In this document: positions 33,035 to 43,114 of the stretch, piece after piece
How positions within the stretch are numbered: the stretch's first letter is position 1
Layout: the number at the start of each line of letters is the position of its first letter
NCBI GenBank assembly: GCA_021292165.1
Contig: CM037877.1
Coordinates: 7,493,980 to 7,557,979 of the forward strand
Direction of reading: 5' to 3'
Length of the DNA stretch: 64,000 bases
Source of the DNA: Shinisaurus crocodilurus
Taxonomy: Eukaryota; Chordata; Lepidosauria; Squamata; Shinisauridae
Program-made: the position numbers and the translations under genes
The notes under the pieces: model-generated
Told to the model about the DNA's origin: nothing
Databases searched by the model: none
The model's input: the letters and a program-made list of their open reading frames with translations, nothing else

Positions 33035-33810
33035 TAGTGACGGGCAAATTTGTCAGTTCCACTTTCTCCCAGATTCAGACATTTCAAATCTCAACTTCTG
33101 TCTCTCCCAAAGATTAAGAACTTTGCAAATTCCTATTAAAAAAAACCTGAAATGAAATTCTCACCCATCTCCACTAGCAAAACTCAGTAGGTACAGCTAT
33201 TCCTAGCATGGGGAGGGCTGTGCCTGCCGTATCAGGAGGCACCTGGCAGAAAAAAAAAAAGTGGGGGCAGTCCTTTTTTTATAAGGGTGCCTGAGAATTT
33301 CATTTTCTCTTGCAAAGCATGCGATCACGCCCTGTGTGAAGCTCCAAACACAAGTGCAAGTGTCAGCATGTCTCTGCCAAAACATTTTGCATATTGACGA
33401 ACGTGTGCTCATGTTGGTCTCATTTTTTATTCCCAGTTCGATTCAATTGCATATGTCCTAATTTGCCCAAATTTCCTCAGTAGATTGAATTCAGCCCCAC
33501 TGAATCAGAGTTGAATGGAGGAAATTTGGGCGCAAATTGGGAGATTTGGGCACAGTTGGGGAGATCTGCAGAAATCTCTGTTCAATTGCTGCTCGATGTG
33601 CAGAAATTTCCCATTTGCGTAGAGCGAGCATCCATCGCAAGCATGCATGGGAATCGACCACGAGACGAGCAGTGAGGCAGCGTTCAGAGATTTCTAGTGG
33701 TCTCGAGCTTGGCTCGTTCACCCAACCCTTGCACCACAGGCATGGCTGAACACACAGGGATTAAAATTCAGACTTTTGAGAGCTAAGTACTCAAAGCCCT
33801 AGGCCTAGTG
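33035..33810 (+). mobile_element. MITE cluster (families C, D, E)
   Basis: 33035-33175 has the TTTGTCAGTTCCACTTTCTC ... CTCACCCATCTCC pattern of family E. 33180-33300 and 33730-33810 are two pieces of repeat D (GGTACAGCTATTCCTAGCAT; ACACAGGGATTAAAATTC), which are adjacent at 37930-38130. 33330-33735 is family C in plus orientation, sharing the GGAGATCTGCAGAAATCTC-type palindromic blocks with 13075-13440. Family C appears to have inserted in repeat D. No coding capacity. Confidence 0.45.
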
Positions 33811-33813
33811 GCA

Positions 33814-33960
33814 GGAGCTTGTCTGAGCGTGGAAAGCTAAGCAGGGTCAGGCCTGGTGATTACTTGGATGGGAGACCCCTCCTCTAGTTTCCTGCGTTGA
33901 GCAGGGGGTTGGACTCGATGATGGCCTTGTAGGCCCCTCCCAACTCTATGATCCTATGAA
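33814..33960 (+). mobile_element. 5S-rRNA-derived SINE with CR1-type tail, 5' truncated
   Basis: GTGGAAAGCTAAGCAGGGTC and TTACTTGGATGGGAGACCCC (5S part), then GCAGGGGGTTGGACTCGATG and AACTCTATGATCCTATGAA (CR1 tail). Compared with 9327-9490, part of the 5' end is missing. Confidence 0.8.
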
Positions 33961-34430
33961 TCTGTCAGTTTCAGTCTCCCCCGCGTCCGAATTGGTTAAA
34001 TCGCAAGTTCTTTTTGTCGTGAAAATGGGGAACTTTCGTAAATCCCCATTCCCAACCATCACGATCCAACACATCTGGAGGGTGTGAGGTTGGTGGGGAA
34101 GGCTGCTCCATGCCGTGACAATCCTTCGCTTGCAGGGATGAAGAGACACTGCGCCGAAGCAGTGACTCTGTGTGGGGACTGCTGCCACCACAGGGCAACA
34201 GAAGGCAACCTCCACGTGCTGGTTGCTTGCTTCATGAGGACTTGATGTTAATGTCCCTCAAATTAGGGATGTGCATTACCCCCGCCCCCCTGACAAATTT
34301 TGCTAGGTCACCGAACATTGTTTTCTTCTAATTCCCTAAAATACTTATAAGGAAGAAACCTCGAGATTTCACATTTAGACCAAATTCCATGGTCACTCTG
34401 AGGTTATATGCACACTACACATACGCTGGC
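33961..34430. other. Unidentified sequence
   Basis: Contains a TAGGGATGTGCATTACC motif at 34265, the start of a MITE-like sequence. No gene recognised. Confidence 0.3.
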
Positions 34431-34490
34431 TGGGGCATGCTGGGAGTTGTAGGCCACAAACATCTGGGGACCCAAGGTTGGAGAACACTG
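34431..34490 (+). mobile_element. Half of a palindromic hAT MITE
   Basis: GCTGGCTGGGGCATGCTGGG through GGTTGGAGAACACTG equals the right half of the elements at 38685, 52970 and 54609. The left arm is absent, so this is a truncated or recombined copy. Confidence 0.7.
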
Positions 34491-34970
34491 TGCTAGAGGA
34501 TTCTCAGCACTTGGCTGAACTTCAAGTCCTGGGATTCTTGGGGCAGGGAGCCAAGCAAACTGGTGTAAGGTGTAGTGTATGTGGGAACCATGTCTTTTGT
34601 TTGACTTTCCTCCCTCCCTCCCTTTCTTTTATGAATAGAAAAAAAAAAAGGGATGCCAAACTTGAAATACACAGGAGGTCAGCTGACTACAAAGGTAGCA
34701 CATCTCTCCTCCCGCTTTTCTGATGAAAGCTGTCATTTAAAAACAAGGAGGAGAAAAGAGTCTTATTCTCCACGTTCCATTAGGCTCATAATTTTCAATA
34801 AACAAGGAGTCGTTTCTCTGCCCGAGGTAGGTGTGCGGTTATACTAATTGGAAATTAGCAGTGTTTTCTGTTCCAGAAAGAAGGAAAACATCTTTGATCT
34901 CCACACTGCAGGACCAGACATCAATTTAAGCTGAGGGTTCTCAAACGATGTCTTAGTGGGATCCCCACAC
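34491..34970. other. Unique intergenic sequence
   Basis: No gene or repeat recognised apart from short CCCT and poly-A runs. Confidence 0.4.
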
Positions 34971-35085
34971 AACAGCAACAACAACAACAACAACAATAAT
35001 AATAGTAACAACAACAGCAACAACAAGATAGTATATCCCACTTTTCCATTTATACACTCAAGAAATCCAAAAACGGATTTACACT
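34971..35085 (-). repeat. (CAA)n array and L2-type tail
   Basis: The (CAA)n/(TAA)n array at 34971-35025 is followed by TATATCCCACTTTTCCATTT, which in reverse is an L2-type 3' end. The poly-leucine frame on the minus strand here is the translated microsatellite. Confidence 0.6.
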
Positions 35086-35154
35086 AAGAGAGCAATCCTA
35101 TCCTATGGCCCCTAGACAGTGTCTGAAGGGTCACAGGATGCTGCATAGTTACAC

Positions 35155-35475
35155 TATAGAACTCACTTCCACAGGATGTGGCGATCGATGGCCATTGGTC
35201 ACCGATTTGGATGGCTTTAAAAGGGGATTGGACAAATTCATGGAGGAGAAGGCCATCGGTGGCTACTAGTCCTGATTGGCTGTATGCTTCCTTCAGTATC
35301 AGAGGCAGTATGCCTTAGTACTCCAGTTGCTGGGGAACATGGGCTGTCGCACTCATGTCCTGCTTGTGGGCTTTCCATTGGGCAGCTGGTTGTCCACTGT
35401 GTGAACAGAATGTTGGACTAGATGGACCCATGGTCTGATCCAGCATAGCTCCTCTTATGTTCTTGTGTTCTTATA
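35155..35475 (+). pseudogene. CR1-type LINE 3' end
   Basis: Translation shows NSLPQDVAID-like C-terminal residues, then a GFKRGLDKFMEEKAIGGY-like segment at the end of ORF2. The 3' UTR (CCTGCTTGTGGGCTTTCCAT, GGTCTGATCCAGCATAGCTC) ends in a TCTTATGTTCTTGTGTTCTTA octamer-like tail. The same 3' UTR recurs in reverse at 10590-10830 and 60595-60790. Confidence 0.7.
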
Positions 35476-35594
35476 TCTCTTCCTCCAAGGATACTGACAG
35501 AACTCTGACCTTGGAGGAGGAAATCTGACTGTGGATCTTCCCAGCGGCCCCTCCCAGCCACCACTGAAAGCTCCACAGAAGCCCCTGAATAATT

Positions 35595-36010
35595 AGTGAT
35601 GGGAGAACGAGCAATGTTTGAGTTTGTCGAGGTTCTCCGTTTTCCACCTTGACACTTGTCTTGCCTCATCCTTGCCCCCGAACATGAGTGTTTTTTTCCT
35701 TCCAACCAGAAAAAGTGTGCATTTTTGAACACAAAAAAATGAGCATTTTTCCAAGCACGTGCTCCATATGCACAGTCTTCCCCCCATAGGGTAAAGCATG
35801 AAAATGCAGTTTTGGGAGGGAAATGCACATATGCAGAAGGGTGCACTTGCGCAAGGTTTCTGGTTTCAAATGTCAACAGAAGCTTGGGAAATTGCAAACA
35901 TTTCCCGAAAATTAAGCTCCTGCTTACGTTTGTGTATCAGGGCTGTGAACGGGACGTGTTCATGAGATTTGTGAACAGGAACGAAATTCTCATACATCCC
36001 AATAAAATTA
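35595..36010 (+). mobile_element. AT-rich MITE, family H
   Basis: Shares the AAAGTGTGCATTTTTGAACA / CCCCATAGGGTAAAGCATGA / GGGAGGGAAATGCACA pattern with 53120-53360 and 63610-63885. Ends with ...CGAAATTCTCATACATCCCA. Frames inside are not genes. Confidence 0.45.
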
Positions 36011-36624
36011 AAAAATATCGGCCACCTCTACTCGACATCCAAATGTCCCCCGGCTGCGCCCACCTCCTCCAAATTTCCAGCTGAAAGTCTTCAGTAGAGA
36101 ATGTTTGGCTCCGTCTTACTTTGCAAGAGCCTGGACCTTGTTCTTCTGCTTGCATCGCATCACACTCGGCACAAGTGAGCGCAGGACACGTGTTCAGCAG
36201 AAGCAGCAAGCTTCAACTGGGATGTTGCACGCAACCACAAACCTTCCCCATAGTTTTTGGGTTGTTCTGTGCTTGCCGTCATTTATTATTCCAGCATCCG
36301 ATGCAAAAAAGTCATTAGGCATTCAGGTCCGCTGCCGGGGTCCTTCAAGGTGCTGATTTGCATATAAAATAACTACTTGTTTGGTAATCAGCACTCACAA
36401 AACAAAGCGTGCTCTCCCCCCCCCCCCCGTGCCTTAGCTTTTAAAGATTCAGCCATTCTTCAAAGAACGCACAAATGAATTAGTAGGCGGAGGCGCTAGA
36501 GTTCTGGATAATACGACTCTCTTGAGCAGTAGTGTCTCCCAGGGTTGTGCGATTTGGGAATGAACTCTCCCAGTCACTTTGTGATCCCTGAGTGCATTAT
36601 GACCTGAGCCCAAACCCTTTTGTA
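36011..36624. other. Unique intergenic sequence
   Basis: An ATTTGCAT octamer occurs at 36355-36362. Poly-C at 36414-36428. No gene or repeat recognised. Confidence 0.35.
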
Positions 36625-36625
36625 T

Positions 36626-37090
36626 GTGGGGCAGTATCCAACGGAGACATTTTGTAAACTTAAAGAGTGCTAGTGCTAGCGGAGCTCCAATGGAAGCTTT
36701 CTGTTGTGCAAGGATTTGCACACTGCGCTAGTAAGTGAGTGTGCACTAGTGGAATGCGTAGCCCACTCCTGAAAGTGGATGTGTTACCTGTAGCTCATGC
36801 TGGCTCAGCTTGTTTGAGCGTGGAAAGCTAAGCAGGGTCAGGCCTGGTCATTACTTGGATGGGAGACCCCTCCTCTAGTTTCCTGCATTGAGCAGGGGGT
36901 TGGACTCGATATAGCCTTGTAGGCCCTTTCCAACTCTATGATCCTATGATATCCTATGAAACCCCTTGTACAAGTGGAGTTGCATAAGCGGAACTTTAGT
37001 CAGATTCTCCCTTTGCACATACTTTGGAACCTTGTTTTCAGCAGTGCAACATCATTTCAGCTAGCAGAATGACACAGTTAGATCCTGCCC
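36626..37090 (+). mobile_element. MITE with GGGCAGTATCC ends, split by a 5S-type SINE
   Basis: GGGGCAGTATCCAACGGAG at the left and the reverse complement of GTTAGATCCTGCCC at the right are inverted repeats similar to those of 52073-52315. The 5S-type SINE at 36785-36960 lies between the two halves. No coding capacity. Confidence 0.5.
36785..36960 (+). mobile_element. 5S-rRNA-derived SINE with CR1-type tail
   Basis: Near full-length copy: CTGTAGCTCATGCTGGCTCA, GTGGAAAGCTAAGCAGGGTC, TTACTTGGATGGGAGACCCC, then GCAGGGGGTTGGACTCGATA and AACTCTATGATCCTATGAT. The final ATCCTATGA is duplicated, as in CR1 tails. Confidence 0.85.
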
Positions 37091-37910
37091 TTTCGCCCAG
37101 GTTATTCTGGGCTCAGCCTGCCATGATTCCTCCTGCCAATCACTACTCCCACTCCTTTTCTTTCCCACCTAAGCTTACCTGACAGTGGGAGGCATCATGT
37201 TTGCAGCCCAGAGAGGGGTGGGAAACATGTAGGGCTGCCAGTAATCATGGGAATTGGAGTTCCCATGGTCCTGGTCCCTATATAATCCCACTTCTACCAC
37301 CAAGTAAGTTCAGGTGAGAGAAAAGGAAAAAGTGGGTGGTGCTCCTTGGGGGTTCAGGAAGCATTCCTTGAAGAAGGAACTTTCTTTCCCTGAGGAGGTG
37401 AACTGAGTTCATTGCCTCTGATAAAGTGTTACACTGTACTCAAAACATATCCAATGTAACAGACTTGTTGGTGTAAATCAGGCAGTAGGTTTTTGAGGTT
37501 CACTCCACCCCAAAATAGTTCATTACTACTTCAGGCTACGTTTGGGAGGAGGATATGCCACACTAAATCTTCCTCCCTGATTTGCAAATTTACTACATGG
37601 GACCAGCAGGAGCATTCAAAAATGTGTCCCCCTAGTTTTATTCCTGCTGCCACTTCAGCCTAAATCCTCATTCATTGCAAGCCACACAATGCCTTCCAGA
37701 CCTCCTCAGTCCCTGACACATTCCAGTGAGCTGTGTGCCCCTCTCCCCCTATCAAACTGAAGTCGCTCTGAAATGGAGCATTCATTACTTTTATTCTCCC
37801 AGGTTGCTGCGCTAGGAGGCTATTGCAGAGCTTTAACATTATGACCCCTTTAACATATGATACAGGTGTTAAAAGTTTTAATAGATACCCACAGACATAC
37901 AGAACTGAAA
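37091..37910. other. Unique intergenic sequence
   Basis: No gene or repeat recognised. Confidence 0.35.
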
Positions 37911-38220
37911 CAAAATTCTTCTCACCCATTTGTACCAGCCAAATTCAATAGGTACAGCTATTCCTAGCATGGAAAGGGCCATGTTGTACCTGCCCTCCTG
38001 ATAGCTGTTAAAGATGAGGAGCCTGTCAGAAAAAAAAAAAAAAAAGAGGTGGCAAACTTGATTCAGAACTAACGGGGCTGAATACACAGGGATTCAAACC
38101 CAGACTTTTAAGAGTTAAGCACTCTCAAAGCCCTGGGCCTGGATGGACAAATCTGTCCATTTTGGTTTCTCCCACATTCATTTTTTCCCCTTAAAAAATC
38201 TCAAGTTCTTTTTGTTGAGG
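37911..38220 (+). mobile_element. MITE-like sequence with repeat D
   Basis: TTCTCACCCATTTGTACCAG at the left and GGACAAATCTGTCCATTTTG at the right are family E type ends. Repeat D lies between (GGTACAGCTATTCCTAGCAT ... ATACACAGGGATTCAAACCC), uninterrupted here. Homologous to 3415-3890 (minus) and to 33180-33300 plus 33730-33810. Confidence 0.45.
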
Positions 38221-38229
38221 AGAGAGAAG

Positions 38230-39150
38230 TAAGGCAGGAAATAAAGACACAGGCACCGAAGCTTGGGTGGAACTAGGGCCTCTTCATTTTATTTAACATG
38301 GGTAAAAAAACATAACACCCTACCCTAGCATCTGCAAGGGCAGAGTGCGGGAATATGATTTCCTGGAGGCAACTAGCCTGCTTCCAGGGTGAGCCACGCC
38401 ACCAGGGCAAGGAGGCGGGTTGAATCCGTGCTCCCCTTGCCTAGGCTACACGTGAGTGTAAGGGGAGACCTTCCAGCATCACCCCTGCCTGGTGCCGCAC
38501 AACTCCGAGTAGGTGAGACGGGCTGGTCCCCAAAGGCAAACTGTATCTCGGGTCGTGGGCCGCATAGCCCCCGGGCATTGGGCCGCCGGACTTGCCAATC
38601 ACCATAAAGGTGCCTGTGAGTTGCACGCCAAACCAATTTCCTGACAATTCCCGCACATCGCTGTCATAGACAATTCACCTATTTCAGTGTTCTCCAACCT
38701 TGGGTCCCCAGATGTTTTTGGCCTACAACTCCCAGCATGCCCCAGCCAGCGTAGCTGGCTGGGGCATGCTGGGAGTTGTAGGCCAAAAACATCTGGGGAC
38801 CCAAGGTTGGAGAACACTGAACTAGTTAAACAGCCCCGCTTCTAAAGCCAAATTTCACCCCGTGTAGAGTAGGCGAAGAAAACCTTTACACATTGCCAAT
38901 CCGTGACCAGGAAAAATTCCTACTCAGCCCTCCAAAAAGGAGCAACTGGCGAAACTCACAGTGCACATGGGGAGGGAGGGTGGGGCGGAAAGGAAAAGGG
39001 GCCGGGTGTTGGGCGGAACTGGCTACAGGCATGCTAGGCCATCACCACAACGTGCCTGATTTTCCTCCCTCCCTCCGTCCGCAAAAGCCGTTCCCTGCCC
39101 AAGCCCTTCTGCCAGGGTGAGCGGGCGAACGGGCTTCTGAAGATGAAGAA
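38230..39150 (-). repeat. LTR-like repeat family F, copy 2
   Basis: Reverse complement similar to 14880-15570 in the same block order: GGGCTGAGTAGGAATT, GATTGGCAATGTGTAAAGG, GGCACCTTTATGGTGATTGG, CTACTCGGAGTTGTGCGGC, then AATAAAATGAAGAGGCCCTA. It is interrupted by a palindromic hAT MITE at 38685-38819. Retroelement LTR is an inference from promoter-like GC content and the AATAAA near the end. No protein domain found. Confidence 0.45.
38685..38819. mobile_element. Palindromic hAT-type MITE
   Basis: A nearly perfect 135-bp inverted repeat: CAGTGTTCTCCAACCTTGGG at the left and its complement at the right, meeting at the centre around AGCTGGCT. Flanks ACCTATTT (38677-38684) and AACTAGTT (38820-38827) match at 6 of 8 positions, a decayed 8-bp duplication. 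No coding capacity. Full copies also at 52970-53090 and 54609-54726. Confidence 0.85.
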
Positions 39151-40105
39151 CGTTTGGTAAATTCTTATTGGCACTGAACTGAAACAAGGTTCTCACCCAT
39201 CCCTACGCTGCAACGTCCAACCTGCAGAGCATGTGCTCTACCATTCAGTTGCATCCCTTCCCTGAGGGCTAGCAGCATGGCTGGCCTGAAACTTCCGCTT
39301 GCTCAGTGCTCTGGAATGATTCTACTTTGGGCACTCTGGGGCACTGTGGAAAATTTAAATCCTAAACCCGTTGCCTGGAGGGGACCAGAAAGAGCACTTT
39401 GCTCAGGCCACCCTTAAATCCTGGGCCAGCCTTGCCCCCGGCCTCTCTGTGTCTGCAGCAGTGCTTGTGGCAACAGGTTTTACATGCCAAATGACTAGTT
39501 CTTTCTAACTCAACTCTTTCTGTGTATGATATTTATTTTTTCTTGAACGCACGTCCTATCCTGAAACTTCTGGGCCCCTCTGGGTTCATCCATATACACG
39601 AGAGTCAGGTGGTGGTGGGCGAAATGAATTGATCTTGAGAGGGATGCATTAGAACGTATGTTTGCATGATATATAGAAAATACAGTACTCTCCTTGTGTG
39701 CAGATGGCCAGTAGCAATCAATCTCAGAGGTTGGCAGTGGGGCACTGAATGATTTGTAAAGGTCAGAGCCTTCAAGAGCCTCCCCCCCCCATCTCTCCTA
39801 TAATCCTATTTTGGATCTTCTCATCTATTTGTGATGGCATGCATGGAATACATCTTTTTGTCTGAGGCAGGGTGGGGGTAGGAGGGAGGGAGGGAGGGAG
39901 GGAAGGAGGACGGGAATGGAGCCAACATTCTACCTCCCTGGGAAAGTATTTCTCCCCCTCTTTTTCAGGATTGTTTCTGTTCTGTTTCCCCTTTTCTCGC
40001 TTGGTTCTGCTGACCATTAGGATTCCCACCAAGGTAAAATCAAACAACCAGCATCTTTCATTTTACATTCACTGGCTTTCTGTATGGAGATTGACTGACT
40101 GATTT
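39151..40105. other. MITE end, tRNA-SINE trace and unique sequence
   Basis: 39160-39206 is a family E type end (AAGGTTCTCACCCATCCCTA). 39215-39255 (GCAGAGCATGTGCTCTACC) is a short reverse tRNA-SINE remnant. (GGGA)n at 39884-39905. Otherwise unremarkable. Confidence 0.4.
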
Positions 40106-40111
40106 ATTTTT

Positions 40112-40672
40112 TATCATAGAATAATAGAATCATAGAAAAGTAGAGTTGGAAGGGGCCTACCAGGCCATCGAGTCCAACCCCCTGCTCAATGCAGGAATCC
40201 AGGTCAAAGCATCCCGGACAGATGGCTGTCCAGCTGCACCTTGAATGCCTCCAGAGTGGGAGAGCCCACCACCTCCCTAGGTAATCGGTTCCATTGTCGT
40301 ATTGCTCTAACAGCCAGGAATTTTTTCCTGATGTTTAGGTGGAATCTGGGTTCCTGTAACTTGAGCCCATTATTCCGTGTCCTGCAAACTGGGATGATGG
40401 AGGAGAGATCCTGGCCCTCCTCTGTGTGACAACCCTTCAAGTACTGGAAGAGTGCGATCATATCTCCCCTCAGTCTCCTCTTCTGAAGGCTAAACATGCC
40501 CAGTTCTTTCAGTCTCTCCTCATAGGGCCTTGTTTCCAGTCCCTTTATCATCCTGGTTGCCCTCCTCTGAACCCTCTCCACTTTGTCTACATCCTTCTTA
40601 AAGTGTGGTGCCCAGAACTGCCCAGAACTGGACGCAATACTCAAGATGAGGCCTAACCAGTGCCTCATTTCT
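40112..40672 (-). pseudogene. CR1 LINE 3' end with ORF2 C-terminus
   Basis: A minus-strand frame of about 150 codons ends at 40204 and reads [48 protein letters not shown] and FFLAVRAIRQWNRLP-like segments, the standard CR1 ORF2 C-terminus downstream of the reverse transcriptase. The 3' UTR has GTTGGACTCGATGGCCTGGT and ends in the CR1 octamer repeat (ATTCTATGATTCTATT-like) at 40112-40135. It is 5'-truncated: the catalytic core is absent. A short CCCAGAACTG duplication sits at the 5' side. Confidence 0.92.
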
Positions 40673-40679
40673 TAACCAT

Positions 40680-40869
40680 TTCTAAACTTCTCCTTTACCC
40701 ACAAAGGGTCCCAGGGCACTGAGCATAAAATTATCAAAACATGTATATAATGACAACAAAATTACAACAATAAGGGGCATAAAACAATTCAACAAGAAAA
40801 CAAATAAGCAAACCATCAATCCATATGAAATCAATTCAGATGGACTTTTAAATTTAAAATGTCTGGGCA

Positions 40870-40907
<38 letters not shown>

Positions 40908-41390
40908 GGTGCCAAAAAGAATGCAGAGTAGGTGCTAATTACATCTCCCTCGGGGGGGGGTTCCAAAGTTGTGGGGCTAACACAGAGAAGTCCCTCTCTT
41001 TTGTGAATGCAAAATACCGGTACTAATGACAGTATCTGGAGAAGGGCCTCTGCTGAAGATCTTAATGCACAGACAAGATGCTATGGGAGGAGCTGCTCAT
41101 TTCAGATATTTGGGCCCTAAGCAATTTAGGGCTTTTATGGAATCACTAGCACCTTGAATTGAGCCCAGTCACAAATCAGCAGCCAATGTAATGCTATTCC
41201 TTTAGAACTGGGGTAATGTGGTTTCATCTGGGTATGTAAACACGTCAGGATTCTAGCAGGTGAATTCTGTACCAGTTGAAGCTTCTGAACTGTTTTCAAG
41301 GGCAGCCCCATGTATATCGCCTTACAGTAATCCAATGCCACAAACCCACAGTCCACTCAGGATGCCACAAATATCCCTGATCTCCTACTC
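40680..41390 (-). pseudogene. L2-type LINE, decayed
   Basis: A minus-strand frame at 41135-41356 contains DYCKAIYMGLPLKTVQKLQL and VQNSPARIL, matching the L2 ORF2 segment DYCNALYxGLP...LQxVQNAAARLL. It is followed by LHWLLI, as in LHWLPV. Stops and frameshifts follow, with a 3' UTR-like part and an intruding (TA)n at 40874-40902. Confidence 0.75.
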
Positions 41391-42094
41391 CTGTTACGGA
41401 AATGGCATTTCGATATTGTGCATAGTTGTCCCAGAATCAGCAATTGACATTGTTGGGCATGACCAGGAGTGATACTCCAGTTGGGGTGCACCACTGGCCG
41501 GAGTTTCCTCCTGCTGCTCCTCTTCCTTCCTGCAATCGTCAGAAAGGGCAACTGAGGGCGTGGCAAGGATGAGGAGGAGCCAGTTAGCCTCCTGCCTGGC
41601 CCTCTGGGGTGGGGCGGGGACACTGCAGTGAGTCAGTGATCGTATTTTAAGGGAGCCCACTTGCATGAGAGCTTCTTGCCGGATGGCCCACATACACCTG
41701 AAGCCAGCAGCACTGCATGTATCCCGAACAGACAGCAAGTTTAAGCATATTAGCGATGGATCCAACAAAATAAGAATACGCACGGGTGATGCTGCCAGAT
41801 CTTGTAATTAATCACCTCACTGGTCCAACTTTGTCTACTCGTGATGCTCACCTTTTTAACAAACCTGGACTGGCATCTTACGGATTCACTATTAAGTTCA
41901 GAATTATTGATTGCAGGCTTCTGAGCATGTGCAGTCTGTATCTAAACAGCACTATTTCCACGCATGCACTGAGTTGGTTGGGTTAACTCTTTCTTCGCTT
42001 ATGGTAAACTGTGTTGGTGTTTACCACACTTTACCACACAACCAATCATGTGAGCACATTCTCTCTCTTACTCTCATCAGATCAGATCTGGGTT
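41391..42094. other. Unidentified sequence
   Basis: A 129-codon minus-strand frame at 41394-41783 has no recognisable domain. No repeat recognised. Confidence 0.3.
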
Positions 42095-42325
42095 TATTTA
42101 TTTATTTATTTATTATATTTATACCCCGCCTTTTTTCCTGCAAGGAACCCAAGGCGGCTTACATAATCCTCCTCTCCATTTTATCCTCACAACAACCCTG
42201 TGAGGTAGGTTAGGCTGAGAGACAGTGACTGGCCCAAAGTCACCCAGGGAGCTTCATGGCTGAGCGGGGACTAGAACCTGGGTCTCCAGAGTCCCAGTCC
42301 AACACTCTCACCACAGTGTCCATGC
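42095..42325 (-). mobile_element. CORE/MIR-like SINE with L2-type tail
   Basis: Reverse copy: (TTTA)n, ACCCCGCCTTTTTTCCTGCA, ACAACAACCCTGTGAGGTAG, CATGGCTGAGCGGGGACTAG, AACACTCTCACCACAGTGTCC. Close to 58665-58905. Confidence 0.8.
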
Positions 42326-42439
42326 AGTACTTCCTTTTTTATTTTGTTCTGTAAGTAAACATGTACTTTACTCACTGCTGCTGGTGGGTGGAGTGTTTCT
42401 GTGAGAGGCCGTGCGAAACCAACCAATCAGAAAGGGGGT

Positions 42440-42450
42440 ACATAACATGG
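42440..42450 (+). repeat. 11-bp target-site duplication, left copy
   Basis: ACATAACATGG, identical to 46436-46446 on the far side of the LINE. The flanking bases differ (T versus G before, C versus T after), which bounds the duplication. Confidence 0.93.
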
Positions 42451-43114
42451 CCCACCTCGCCGGATCGTCACCTTGAAGTGGTGAGTGGGCTTGCGTGTTC
42501 CGATGAATCCTGTGAGCAATGCCGTCGGGAGCTATGTACTCCCAGTAGGGTCACCCATGGCGGTAAGGTCCGGGGAGAGGAACCAGACAAAGAACGATCC
42601 AAAACATAAAGTCCTCAATGGCAGAACAGGCGGAAGATAATTAAACCTAAATTACAACGGCTGTGAAGGCGGATGAAGGCTGCAGCAGAGAATGGTTTTC
42701 CAATCGTCAGGGTAACCGTGCCATTGGATCTCTGCCGTACTCTGTCAAGTTTGTGTGGTGATTCGTTGTGCACCGATCTCCCCACATAAAACAGTTTCAC
42801 GCACAGGCGTCTTCCAACCCAACCCATCCAACCCAACCCAACCCAACCCAACCAAACAAAAACAAAAAAAGTCCCATGGCGACTGGCGAATGGCAACGGG
42901 GGCAGGACTGTGAATCTGGAAGCCCCTAGTCATGGACCAGCACATGGGCGGTGGATGCAGACTCAGTCGCCCTGTTCAAGGAACGAGGTAGTCGAGCAGC
43001 TCGGCAGCTGTATCCATGACTGAGCAGCCCTATTTAGGATCCACTCTGCTCACCCCGTATGGGGAGGGGGCTAGAAAAGGTGCCCTAAACATAGTCTACC
43101 TCTTTCTCCCCTGA
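42451..43114 (+). promoter_or_regulatory. 5' UTR of the LINE
   Basis: Non-coding leader with the conserved-looking start GGATCGTCACCTTGAAGTGG and GGGTCACCCATGG. It must contain the internal promoter if the element was transcribed, but I see no TATA box. A (CCAAC)n array lies at 42813-42856. The last in-frame stop before the endonuclease is at 43112-43114. Confidence 0.6.
42813..42856 (+). repeat. (CCAAC)n array inside the LINE 5' UTR
   Basis: About eight imperfect pentanucleotide units (CCAAC, one CCATC-type variant). Whether it is part of the family consensus or expanded in this copy cannot be told from one full-length copy. Confidence 0.85.

Noticed and set aside
34844..35041. Poly-leucine membrane-like protein
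   Set aside because: It is the translated (CAA)n microsatellite.
38373..38656. Overlapping frames on both strands in GC-rich sequence
   Set aside because: They lie in the LTR-like repeat family F; the other copy at 15100-15570 does not keep the frames.
41394..41783. 129-codon minus-strand frame between L2 and SINE
   Set aside because: No domain or homology recognised; composition is unremarkable.
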